Shown here piece by piece: positions 56,865 through 64,000 of a stretch of 64,000 nucleotides of DNA. How positions within the stretch are numbered: position 1 is the stretch's first letter; each line of letters starts with the position of its first letter. The position numbers were made by a program, and so were the translations under genes. A model generated the notes under the pieces. That model worked only from the letters and a program-made list of their open reading frames with translations, had not been told where the DNA came from and searched no databases. The DNA lies in the NCBI GenBank assembly GCA_947588735.1, contig CANQAD010000001.1, positions 20,086-84,085 of the forward strand. The letters are read 5' to 3'. The stretch comes from an uncultured Akkermansia sp. Lineage in GTDB: Bacteria > Verrucomicrobiota > Verrucomicrobiia > Verrucomicrobiales > Akkermansiaceae.

Positions 56865-57833
56865 CTAAATAAGCTTGAGGCGTACGAGATCCTGCGTATC
56901 GATAAGCCCGACCGGGTGGCTTTGCGCATCAAGCACCACCAAATCGTCAATACGGCGATCGCGCAGTGTTTTGACGGCGGCAATGGCCAATTGGTCCGCT
57001 TGCACAAATACCGGGGAAACTGTCATGAACTGGGCTACCGGCAATTTTCCGCAATCCGGATGCGTTTGGAAAGTGCGCGCAAAATCGCCATGCGTGAAGA
57101 TGCCGGCGAGTGAGCCATCTTCCCTGGTGAGCACGCAGGCGCCACTACGCGCCTTTGTCATGGCCACCAGGCAGTCCATCACCGTTGCCCCACTCGGCAA
57201 TACAGCCAAATCCTTGCGCATGATGTCCGAAATGCGGGTAAGAAGTGCGCGTCCCAATGAACCACCGGGGTGGCTGCGCGCAAAGTCTTCTTTAGTGAAA
57301 TGCCGCGCCTCCAGCAGTGCCATTGCCAATGCGTCGCCCATTACCAGCATTGCGGTGGAGGACGACGTAGGCGCCAGATTCAGTGGATCGGCCTCGCGCT
57401 TCACCGATGTATCCAGCACAATGTCCGACAGCTGCCCGAGAGTGGAGGTCGGTTTGCCGGTCATGCCGATGAGAGGCATATCGTAGCGTTTCAGAAAGGG
57501 AAGAAGCGTAAGCAGCTCCGAGGTCTCACCCGAAAAGGACATCGCAATGCAGGCGTCGCCGTCTTGCACGATACCAAGGTCGCCGTGCATGGCATTCATG
57601 GAATCCAACACAACGGATGGGGCGCCGGTAGAGGTGAGAGTGGCAGCAATTTTATTGCCCACCAGACCACTTTTGCCCACTCCTACGACGATAATTTTGT
57701 GCCCGCTCTCCACGGCGCTTTTCATCGCATCTACCGCACGGTTAAAAGAGTCATCCAGTTGATTTCCGATGATTTGAAGCGCCTCGATTTCATCTTCAAA
57801 AACCTTTTTGCCACGTATGGTATGTTCAGTCAT
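56865..57833 (-). CDS. kdsD: Arabinose-5-phosphate isomerase (KdsD/KpsF family)
   Basis: This enzyme converts ribulose-5-phosphate to arabinose-5-phosphate, the first step to KDO for LPS. From ATG 57833 the protein has 322 residues: an N-terminal SIS sugar-isomerase domain (VVGVGKSGLVGNKIAATLTSTG, SFSGETSELL, HPGGSLGRALL) and two C-terminal CBS domains (from about residue 205, ending DDLVVLDAQSHPVGLIDTQDLV). GutQ-type paralogues look alike, so the exact paralogue is uncertain; lpxB nearby supports an LPS role. Confidence 0.9.
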   Translation of the reverse strand: MTEHTIRGKKVFEDEIEALQIIGNQLDDSFNRAVDAMKSAVESGHKIIVVGVGKSGLVGNKIAATLTSTGAPSVVLDSMNAMHGDLGIVQDGDACIAMSFSGETSELLTLLPFLKRYDMPLIGMTGKPTSTLGQLSDIVLDTSVKREADPLNLAPTSSSTAMLVMGDALAMALLEARHFTKEDFARSHPGGSLGRALLTRISDIMRKDLAVLPSGATVMDCLVAMTKARSGACVLTREDGSLAGIFTHGDFARTFQTHPDCGKLPVAQFMTVSPVFVQADQLAIAAVKTLRDRRIDDLVVLDAQSHPVGLIDTQDLVRLKLI

Positions 57834-57859
57834 TATGCAGGGTGTAAGTTGCCGCGGGC

Positions 57860-57888
57860 ATGTTAGCACAGGCAATTTGGCGTGTCAA
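57860..57888 (-). promoter_or_regulatory. Promoter of kdsD
   Basis: TTGACA (57888-57883), 17-base spacer and TAACAT (57865-57860) on the minus strand, 26 bases before the ATG. Confidence 0.68.
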
Positions 57889-57910
57889 GGTGCGCTGGCA
57901 AGCAGTTGCG

Positions 57911-58732
57911 TCAGCGCAAACCTTGAGTGATGAGCAGGAGCATGAGCGCAGCGGCGGCCAGACGATACCAGCCGAAAATTGCGAGGTTGTGCCGCTGAAG
58001 GAAGGAGACCATCCATTTGACAGCTACGATAGAGCTTGCCCATGCCACGAGAGTGCCGATGACCATCGGTTGCCAGCCGATCTGTTGCAGCATATCCGCA
58101 CCGTGTGTCACGGCATCGTGGCAGGTGGCGGCGCCGAGCGTGATAAGCCCGAGCAAGAAACTGAACTCCACCGCAGCGGCAAGGCTGAGTCCCATGCAGA
58201 GACCGCCGAGCATGGTCATCAAACTGCGGCTGACTCCGGGGCACATCGCAATGCACTGCATCAATCCAATTCCGAGCGCACCACGTGTGGAGAGCTGTTC
58301 GAGCGGTGTGCCGGAATCAGCGAGACCGGAACGCTTGCGCGACCGCACGTAGAGCAGGATGACAATGCCGCCGAGCGCCCAGCTCACCATCACCGTGGGC
58401 GCGTTAAACAGGTAGGTCTTAATCAAACGCGAGCAGAGCAGCCCCACCACGGCAGCGGGAAGAAATCCAATGATGAGATTCACCATCAGTCGCCGACCTT
58501 CCGGGCACTTGCCCAAGAGACCACGCCACATCTGTGCAACACGCGGGAAGTATAGTCCCAGCACCGCCAGAATAGCCCCGCCTTGAATGCAAACTTCAAA
58601 TGCACTCAGGGCGGAACTCTCCCCCATGCCCAGCAGGTATTGCGCAATAATCAAGTGCCCGGTAGAGGAAATAGGCAGGTACTCCGTAAGCCCCTCCACG
58701 ATTCCCAGGACGATGGCTTGCAAAATATCCAT
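57911..58732 (-). CDS. uppP: Undecaprenyl-diphosphatase (BacA-type)
   Basis: UppP regenerates the undecaprenyl phosphate carrier lipid used for peptidoglycan and LPS. The 273-residue polytopic protein has both family motifs: EGLTEYLPISSTGHL (residues 13-27, with catalytic E and S) and PGVSRSLMTMLGG (with the essential R), plus about eight membrane helices. It begins 3 bases after the lepA stop, so the two are co-transcribed. Activity against bacitracin is a known side effect of the family. Confidence 0.95.
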   Translation of the reverse strand: MDILQAIVLGIVEGLTEYLPISSTGHLIIAQYLLGMGESSALSAFEVCIQGGAILAVLGLYFPRVAQMWRGLLGKCPEGRRLMVNLIIGFLPAAVVGLLCSRLIKTYLFNAPTVMVSWALGGIVILLYVRSRKRSGLADSGTPLEQLSTRGALGIGLMQCIAMCPGVSRSLMTMLGGLCMGLSLAAAVEFSFLLGLITLGAATCHDAVTHGADMLQQIGWQPMVIGTLVAWASSIVAVKWMVSFLQRHNLAIFGWYRLAAAALMLLLITQGLR

Positions 58733-58735
58733 GGT

Positions 58736-60541
58736 TCAATTGCCGCTCTTGAGGACATTGATGAAAGCCTCCTGCGGGATGTTGACGCGTCCGATAGCTT
58801 TCATGCGCTTCTTGCCTTCTTTTTGCTTTTCGAGGAGCTTGCGTTTGCGCGTCACATCGCCGCCGTAGCATTTTGCTGTCACGTTTTTGCGCATGGGCGA
58901 GATGCTTTCGCGGGCGATGATTTTGCCGCCGATGCAGGCTTGAATCGCCACGGTGAAAAGCTGGCGTGGGATGACCTCCTTGAGTTTGAGCGCCAGTTCA
59001 CGTCCTTGCGCCTCTGCGCGCTGGCGATGCACAATCATGGAGAAAGCGTCCACCGGTTCGCCGGCGATGAGCATGTCCATCTTCACAAGCTGGGCGGGGT
59101 TGTAGCCGTCAAACTCATAGTCCATGCTCCCGTAGCCGCGGGTGATGCTCTTGAGCTTGTCGTTGAAGTCCACCAGGATTTCTGCCATGGGGATGCGACA
59201 GGTGAGCATCACGCGTGTGTCATCAATCGTTTCAGTATGCACCACCTCGCCGCGCTTTTCCATGACCAGGCGCATGATATCGCCGATGTACTCGCTGGGC
59301 AGCATGACGAACACCTTCACCATCGGCTCGCGGATCTGTTGAATTTCCTGCGTTTCCGGGAGCATGCCGGGGTTGTCCACGATGAGTTCCGATCCGTCCG
59401 TTTTGGTGACCTCATAAATGACGGAGGGGTACGTCGAAATGACATCCATGTTGAATTCGCGGCGCAGGCGCTCTTGGATAATTTCCATGTGCAGCAGCCC
59501 GAGGAATCCGCAGCGAAAACCGAAACCGAGCGCCACGGAGCTCTCTGCCGTGTAGGTAAAGGCAGCATCGTTGATCTGCAGCTTTGCCATGGCGGCTTTC
59601 AGGTTCTCGTAATCCGACGCATCCACCGGGTAAATGCCGGAAAAGACCATGGGGTGGATTTCCTTGAACCCCGGTAGTGGCTCGCCGCATGGGTTTTGCA
59701 GGTCAGTGTAGGTGTCGCCTATTTTCACATCGGCGGTACTCTTCATATTGGCGATGATGTAGCCCACATCGCCGGTTGTCAACTCGTCTGCAACCTGCAT
59801 GCCGGGAGTAAAGACGCCCACTTCTTTCACCTCAAAAGTATCCGGCGTGGCGAAAAGCTTCACTTTCATCCCGCGAGCCACGCGCCCACTCACTACCCGC
59901 ACATACGACACGACCCCTCGGTACGCATCGTACACTGAATCAAACACCAGCGCGCGCAGCTTGTCGTCACCTGCCTGCGCCGGGGCAGGGATGCGCTGCA
60001 CGATGGCTTCCAGTACTTCATCAATGCCAATGCCTGCCTTTGCCGAGCACAGAACAGCTTCCTCCCGCGGAATGCAGATGAGCTCTTCGAGTTGGCGATA
60101 CACCTTGGGCAGATTGGCGCCGGGAAGGTCAATTTTGTTGATGACCGGTACAATTTCGAGCTTCTGCTGCATGGCCAGGTGCATGTTGGCCAGAGTCTGC
60201 GCCTCCACTCCCTGTGCGGCGTCCACGATGAGCAGCGCCCCGTCGCAGGCCGCCAGCGAGCGCGACACCTCGTAGGAAAAATCCACATGCCCCGGCGTAT
60301 CGAGCAGGTTCAATTCATAGGTCTCTCCATCTTGCGCCGTGTAGCGCATGGTGACCGGGTGGGATTTGATGGTGATGCCTTTCTCGCGCTCCAAGTCCAT
60401 GGCATCCAGGAGTTGATCCTGTCTGTCGCGCTCGGCGATGGTGTGCGTGCGCTCCAGCAAGCGGTCCGAAAGTGTTGTCTTGCCGTGGTCGATGTGCGCA
60501 ATAATCGAAAAGTTGCGCTTGAGTCGTATATCCGTGGGCAT
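58736..60541 (-). CDS. lepA: Elongation factor 4 (LepA)
   Basis: LepA is a ribosome-associated GTPase related to EF-G. The 601-residue protein has the G1 motif AHIDHGKTTL (residues 13-22), DTPGHVDFSYEVSRSLAACDGALL, NKIDLPGA, domains II-III-V, and the LepA-specific C-terminal domain with VKMDMLIAGEPVDAFS and KAIGRVNIPQEAFI. Size and ends match the family. It follows three tRNA genes on the same strand, probably in one transcript, and is followed by uppP. Confidence 0.97.
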   Translation of the reverse strand: MPTDIRLKRNFSIIAHIDHGKTTLSDRLLERTHTIAERDRQDQLLDAMDLEREKGITIKSHPVTMRYTAQDGETYELNLLDTPGHVDFSYEVSRSLAACDGALLIVDAAQGVEAQTLANMHLAMQQKLEIVPVINKIDLPGANLPKVYRQLEELICIPREEAVLCSAKAGIGIDEVLEAIVQRIPAPAQAGDDKLRALVFDSVYDAYRGVVSYVRVVSGRVARGMKVKLFATPDTFEVKEVGVFTPGMQVADELTTGDVGYIIANMKSTADVKIGDTYTDLQNPCGEPLPGFKEIHPMVFSGIYPVDASDYENLKAAMAKLQINDAAFTYTAESSVALGFGFRCGFLGLLHMEIIQERLRREFNMDVISTYPSVIYEVTKTDGSELIVDNPGMLPETQEIQQIREPMVKVFVMLPSEYIGDIMRLVMEKRGEVVHTETIDDTRVMLTCRIPMAEILVDFNDKLKSITRGYGSMDYEFDGYNPAQLVKMDMLIAGEPVDAFSMIVHRQRAEAQGRELALKLKEVIPRQLFTVAIQACIGGKIIARESISPMRKNVTAKCYGGDVTRKRKLLEKQKEGKKRMKAIGRVNIPQEAFINVLKSGN

Positions 60542-60608
60542 GTGCGCGCATCCGTGGAAGCAGAGCAGGGCGGTCTCGTGCAGAGGCTGTCTTCCCTCCC
60601 CATGTATC

Positions 60609-60681
60609 TACCCCCGCACGGGCTCGAACCGTGGACAAACTGATTAAGAGTCAGCTGCTCTACCAACTGAGCTACGGAGGC
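60609..60681 (-). tRNA. tRNA-Lys (CTT), copy 2
   Basis: On the minus strand: acceptor GCCTCCG/CGGGGGT, D arm GCTCAGTTGGTAGAGC, anticodon loop ACTCTTAAT with anticodon CTT, T arm CACGG-TTCGAGC-CCGTG, discriminator A. It is identical to the copy 116 bases upstream. CCA is not encoded. Confidence 0.92.
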
Positions 60682-60724
60682 TTTGCCGATGGTACAGCTC
60701 ACCGCTGCCGCTGTGCGCTGTGCT

Positions 60725-60797
60725 TACCCCCGCACGGGCTCGAACCGTGGACAAACTGATTAAGAGTCAGCTGCTCTACCAACTGAGCTACGGAGGC
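60725..60797 (-). tRNA. tRNA-Lys (CTT), copy 1
   Basis: Same sequence and structure as the copy at 60609-60681, in tandem. The 43-base spacer between them is unrelated to the tRNA. Confidence 0.92.
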
Positions 60798-60831
60798 CTT
60801 CTTGTAGCGCCCACATTGTGCCTTGGAAGCA

Positions 60832-60903
60832 AGCCGCTGGTCAGATTTGAACTGACGACCCACGCATTACGAATGCGTTGCTCTACCACTGAGCTACAGC
60901 GGC
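60832..60903 (-). tRNA. tRNA-Thr (anticodon CGT)
   Basis: On the minus strand: acceptor GCCGCTG/CAGCGGC, D arm GCTCAGTGGTAGAGC, anticodon loop TTCGTAA with anticodon CGT, T arm GTCAG-TTCAAAT-CTGAC. It heads the tRNA cluster (Thr-Lys-Lys) upstream of lepA. Confidence 0.93.
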
Positions 60904-61004
60904 GGCGTGTGCGCGGGGGAAGTAAAGCACATTTCCTTGAGGATTGCAAGCTTAAAGTCGCGTTTTTTTTGGGGAATGCAAAGAATCGCATGCTGCGGCA
61001 GACA

Positions 61005-61210
61005 CCTCATGCGTTTTGCTTGACGGCAGGCAATGGAATTTTCACTTCTCCCGTCTTTTCCCGGGATTATTACTGCGCGTCCCGCGCGCAAGCGTGCATT
61101 CTTCCCAAATCGTCAATCGTAAATCGAAGATCGAAAATTACCAATGGGTTATTCTTCGTGATGCGGCGATAACCGCCATTGAGATCGCTTGTTTTCGGGA
61201 CAAATGTGTG
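61005..61210 (+). repeat. Family B repeat, copy 4, left end lost
   Basis: The right end GGGACAAATGTGTG (61197-61210) is a diverged family B end. Upstream, ATTACTGCGCGTCCC, a heptad array (AATCGTC, AATCGTA; about 61106-61140) and TGATGCGGCGATAACCGCC match the copy at 29129. The left terminal repeat is not recognisable. It ends 30 bases before the promoter of the next gene. Confidence 0.6.
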
Positions 61211-61239
61211 GAAATTGTGGACAGCCGTCCATTTTCTCA

Positions 61240-61267
61240 TTGATTCGTCTGCGGGATGTGCTATGAT
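61240..61267 (+). promoter_or_regulatory. Promoter of the cassette A gene
   Basis: TTGATT (61240-61245), 16-base spacer and TATGAT (61262-61267), 52 bases before the ATG. Confidence 0.6.
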
Positions 61268-61319
61268 GGAGCTGTGAGAAGTGGCCGTTGTAACGGCTTG
61301 GTACAACCTTGAACCGGAT

Positions 61320-64000
61320 ATGAAATATTTTAGAAGTAAACTGAAAACAGATGGGGGGGGGGCGCCCGTGCGCAGGCGTGGGTTCGCGCTTGTGGCGAGC
61401 CTCACGTTGATGATGCTGCTCGGGCTGATTGCGGTTGGCATTTTAGCGGTGGCCTCCTCGCAGAACCGTATTGCAGCTCAAACCATTTTGCAGGCAGAGG
61501 CGCGCCAGCAGGCGCTCATCGGACTGGATGCCGCTATCTCTGATTTACAGATGGAGATTGGACCGGATCAGCGCGTCACCGCTTCCTCCGGCATTCTGTC
61601 AGAGGATGAGTCCACTCCTCAGCATATTCTCGGTGTCTGGGACAGTTGGAAGGCCCCTCTCTACAGCCGCAGCGATGGCGCAGCCATCGACTCCACCTAC
61701 AACCAGGGGCGTTCTTCCATGTTCCGCCGCTGGCTCATCTCCAGCGACAATGTCACCACCCTGCGCCAACTAGATGCTATCTCAGATTTGGGACGTTCCA
61801 AACCCGGTCGGCGTATTTGCATGGTGGGCGAGGGAACTCTGGGCGCCGATGCGAGTGACCGGGAGTATGTGTACGCTGACCTTATCGAAATGCCCTCTGC
61901 CGGACGTAATCAGACCTGCTTTGCCTGGTGGGTAGGAGGTGAGAATCAGAAGGCGAATGTGGCCATAGCCGACCGCGAGCCTACTAATGACCCCGTTGAA
62001 ATCCTGCGTCGCACTTGGGATACCCCGGCCCCCGATTTTAGCGAGAGTTCCAATTTTTCTTTCATGCCGGATGAAGTTGAGGACGCCCGTAAGATTCTCA
62101 CCCTGCGTACGCTGCCTCTGGTGGACCGAGGCGCCGTGCCTGCCGGCATGCCCTATTTCTTTGATGCCACAGCTTTCTCCTATTCCTTGCTTACCAACGT
62201 GCGCGATGGCGGACTGAAACTCGACCTTAACCTCCTGCTCAATAAGCGCTCTCTGGATGGCACCGGTCTGCAAGAGCGCTCTGACCAGGACTGCCCCATC
62301 GCCGAGGGAGACGGCTTGCCAACCGGCACTGTCCGTAATTTTCCCATCGGCTCCTGGCAGACCATGCATGCCTTCTACAATATGTGGCCTGACGGCTCCG
62401 GGCAGGATAGCGACTTTTCTTCCTTCCGCCTCATCGGTAACGTCACCAATGCCCATACCCGCATGGGTGGCTATCTCCAGTCGGCAACTACCAACAAAGG
62501 CGATGCCGTCACCTGTTACGATGAGCGCGCTGCGCTCAATCGATCGGGAGCCTCGGGCTATCCTCGCATCCCCGTTCTCCTTGCGTTTTATGGGGCGTAC
62601 GGGCTGGCTCTCTCTGACTCGAAGAATCAAGCGGAAGCCCAATACAGTCACGGTACATGCTATGCGCCTTTCATGCTGTGGTGGAATCCCTATAATGTGC
62701 AGATGCGTGTAGGCCCCAAAAAATTGTGGGTCATGAGTTTGCCCTATCGAACGTTTCCTGTGTTGTTATACAGCAGTTATGAGCCTGGTCGACCATGGTT
62801 CCGACATAGCCTCGTACCTTCCATCTCATTTAAGCAGCCTTTTGACGGCGGCGGCAACGGCATCGCTCAAGGCAATGTGTACGGGAGCGACTGGGGAAAC
62901 TACTTCGTGCGATCCAAGGAAGATCAGAGCGGCGACATCGTTTTCGAGCCCGGTGAAATTCTCATGTTCTCCATGAGTGAGGGGTGGAATAATTTGACTT
63001 ATGCACTTGATCACCCTGGTGAAGAACGAACGAAATGTTTCAGCCAGCCCCAGGCAATCCCCTTCGTGCAGGGGGACCAAGTGGGCATGCTCCATAATTA
63101 CTTCCAATCCTCGTATTCCCATGGCCAATTCTTTCAATTTGAAACCAGACTTGCTTTTGAAAGCCAGGCTGTGATGGATATCATGAGCAACTATGTTCAG
63201 CAGTTGGATCCCGGAGACGGCGACTACAGCAACGGCAAATACAAGTACGACACCATAGGAGAGGTGGTAGGGCCCGGCATGCGCGAGGCTTATGTAGTGC
63301 CCCATGGATTCAATGGAATCGACTCGTCCTCAGCTAAAGGAAAGGATCCTGATACGAGCCGCCTGTTGGCCAAGGAGGATCGTTTCCTGGGGGCGGAAGG
63401 GATGAGTCCTTACGTGTTTACCTTGGGATGGTACGATTACAATACAGTCTCCATTGATGACGTGACTTTTGTGAAAGGCGCTCATTGGAACGTGAGCATG
63501 TACAACAACCCGTACTACTATGCGGCAGTCGGTGTAGCGCCCAAATCGTATAATCCCTCTCTCAGCGAGGCGATGCCCATGTTTGCCAACAAAAGCTATC
63601 GCACGCGCAACTGGCTGCACTCCAGTCCGGCACTGGGAGGGGGGGTGCTCTACAAGCCGGATGAGCAGCAGCGCCAGTACCACCCCTTCCAGCTTTCGGC
63701 CATCAAGGTGGATGGCGAACGGGTGCTTGATACGGTGAACACGAAGAATGGTCTCTTTGGCATTTCAAGCGTCGGCATTGGCGGCGGTGAGGCTGTTTCT
63801 TTCATCTCTGTGTTGGAGCTGCCTGCGCACCCGCCTTTCTCTCTGGCGGGCTTTGCAGGCATGCGGTTAAAACCCGGGTGGTACAACTCAGGCGGCAGTG
63901 GGGGCGAGGCCATGATCTCCAACATGCGGCGTGCGCAATATCAGGCCGGGGTGCCGGGAGTGGGCATTGGCAATTCTTTTGCAGATCCCACCATACCGCC
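61320..64000 (+). CDS. Verru_Chthon cassette protein A-like, 3' end beyond window
   Basis: A single frame is open from ATG 61320 to the window edge (893 codons seen). It is absent from stop-to-stop style listings because it has no stop here. The N-terminus is basic, then RRRGFALVASLTLMMLLGLI, a prepilin-like/type II secretion K-type membrane helix, followed by AVASSQNRIAAQTILQAEARQQALIGLDAAISDLQ. The large exported part has WNPYNVQM and many aromatic and Gly residues. This resembles the largest of the four Verru_Chthon cassette proteins. A run of ten G's (61353-61362) lies within the first 15 codons. Its partners B, C, D types are 32 kb upstream, or a second set lies beyond the window. Confidence 0.75.
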   Translation, partial: MKYFRSKLKTDGGGAPVRRRGFALVASLTLMMLLGLIAVGILAVASSQNRIAAQTILQAEARQQALIGLDAAISDLQMEIGPDQRVTASSGILSEDESTPQHILGVWDSWKAPLYSRSDGAAIDSTYNQGRSSMFRRWLISSDNVTTLRQLDAISDLGRSKPGRRICMVGEGTLGADASDREYVYADLIEMPSAGRNQTCFAWWVGGENQKANVAIADREPTNDPVEILRRTWDTPAPDFSESSNFSFMPDEVEDARKILTLRTLPLVDRGAVPAGMPYFFDATAFSYSLLTNVRDGGLKLDLNLLLNKRSLDGTGLQERSDQDCPIAEGDGLPTGTVRNFPIGSWQTMHAFYNMWPDGSGQDSDFSSFRLIGNVTNAHTRMGGYLQSATTNKGDAVTCYDERAALNRSGASGYPRIPVLLAFYGAYGLALSDSKNQAEAQYSHGTCYAPFMLWWNPYNVQMRVGPKKLWVMSLPYRTFPVLLYSSYEPGRPWFRHSLVPSISFKQPFDGGGNGIAQGNVYGSDWGNYFVRSKEDQSGDIVFEPGEILMFSMSEGWNNLTYALDHPGEERTKCFSQPQAIPFVQGDQVGMLHNYFQSSYSHGQFFQFETRLAFESQAVMDIMSNYVQQLDPGDGDYSNGKYKYDTIGEVVGPGMREAYVVPHGFNGIDSSSAKGKDPDTSRLLAKEDRFLGAEGMSPYVFTLGWYDYNTVSIDDVTFVKGAHWNVSMYNNPYYYAAVGVAPKSYNPSLSEAMPMFANKSYRTRNWLHSSPALGGGVLYKPDEQQRQYHPFQLSAIKVDGERVLDTVNTKNGLFGISSVGIGGGEAVSFISVLELPAHPPFSLAGFAGMRLKPGWYNSGGSGGEAMISNMRRAQYQAGVPGVGIGNSFADPTIP

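Overview
The window looks like a chromosomal segment of a Verrucomicrobiota bacterium, probably close to Akkermansia. The evidence is prepilin-type genes of the Verru_Chthon cassette type, a tandem (double-length) UvrA of the kind known from the PVC superphylum, a lipid A / LPS gene set (lpxB, kdsD/kpsF-like), an OprB-like porin, and several secreted or lipoprotein genes with no recognisable family. No prophage, CRISPR array, rRNA operon or intact transposase gene is visible.

Layout. 1-10.1 kb is the end of the ribosomal protein/RNA polymerase operon (rplA partial, rplJ, rplL, rpoB, rpoC), closed by a strong terminator. 10.1-17.1 kb holds ychF, a LemA-like gene, pgk and tatD, separated by unusually long repeat-rich intergenic DNA. 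17.1-25.7 kb carries the tandem uvrA, adk and a large secreted protein. 25.8-29.0 kb is a minus-strand operon of three pseudopilin-like genes (D-B-C type) ending in a translationally coupled lipoate/biotin-ligase-like gene. 29.8-32.4 kb has a membrane-anchored PA14-like protein, two tiny lipoproteins and a membrane protein. 32.3-38.6 kb has ligA-pfkB, tRNA-Thr, and a P-type metal ATPase with its metal-binding domain as a separate gene. 38.7-43.9 kb is gyrB-gyrA. 44-54.5 kb has an acyltransferase-SGNH protein, tRNA-Met, a porin, feoA-feoB and a FeoB-associated Cys-rich protein, lpxB, a DedA protein, purN and a TRL-like lipoprotein. 54.8-60.9 kb has an FHA-domain protein, a coiled-coil lipoprotein, kdsD/kpsF, uppP, lepA and a tRNA cluster (Thr, Lys, Lys). 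61.3 kb to the window end is a large Verru_Chthon cassette A-type gene that runs off the window.

The most striking non-gene content is dispersed repeats. Family A (about 241 bp) has 15-bp terminal inverted repeats and flanking 10-bp direct repeats. Family B (about 340-425 bp) has terminal repeats of CACACGTGTCCC type and 9-10 bp flanking repeats. Both behave like non-autonomous mobile elements (MITE-like), both carry short tandem arrays of a 7-bp unit (AATCGTA/AATCGTC), and many copies sit just upstream of a promoter. A third, single 476-bp element has two inward-facing repeats at each end, like a decayed IS21-type element.

Gene expression signals are also unusual. At least nine genes have a sigma70-like -10 box only 6-10 nt before the ATG, predicting leaderless mRNAs. 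The major operon genes (rplJ, rplL, rpoB, rpoC, gyrA, pgk) have no Shine-Dalgarno sequence, and rpoC and gyrA share a near-identical A/C-rich leader. All functions are inferred from reading the sequence; no database search was run.
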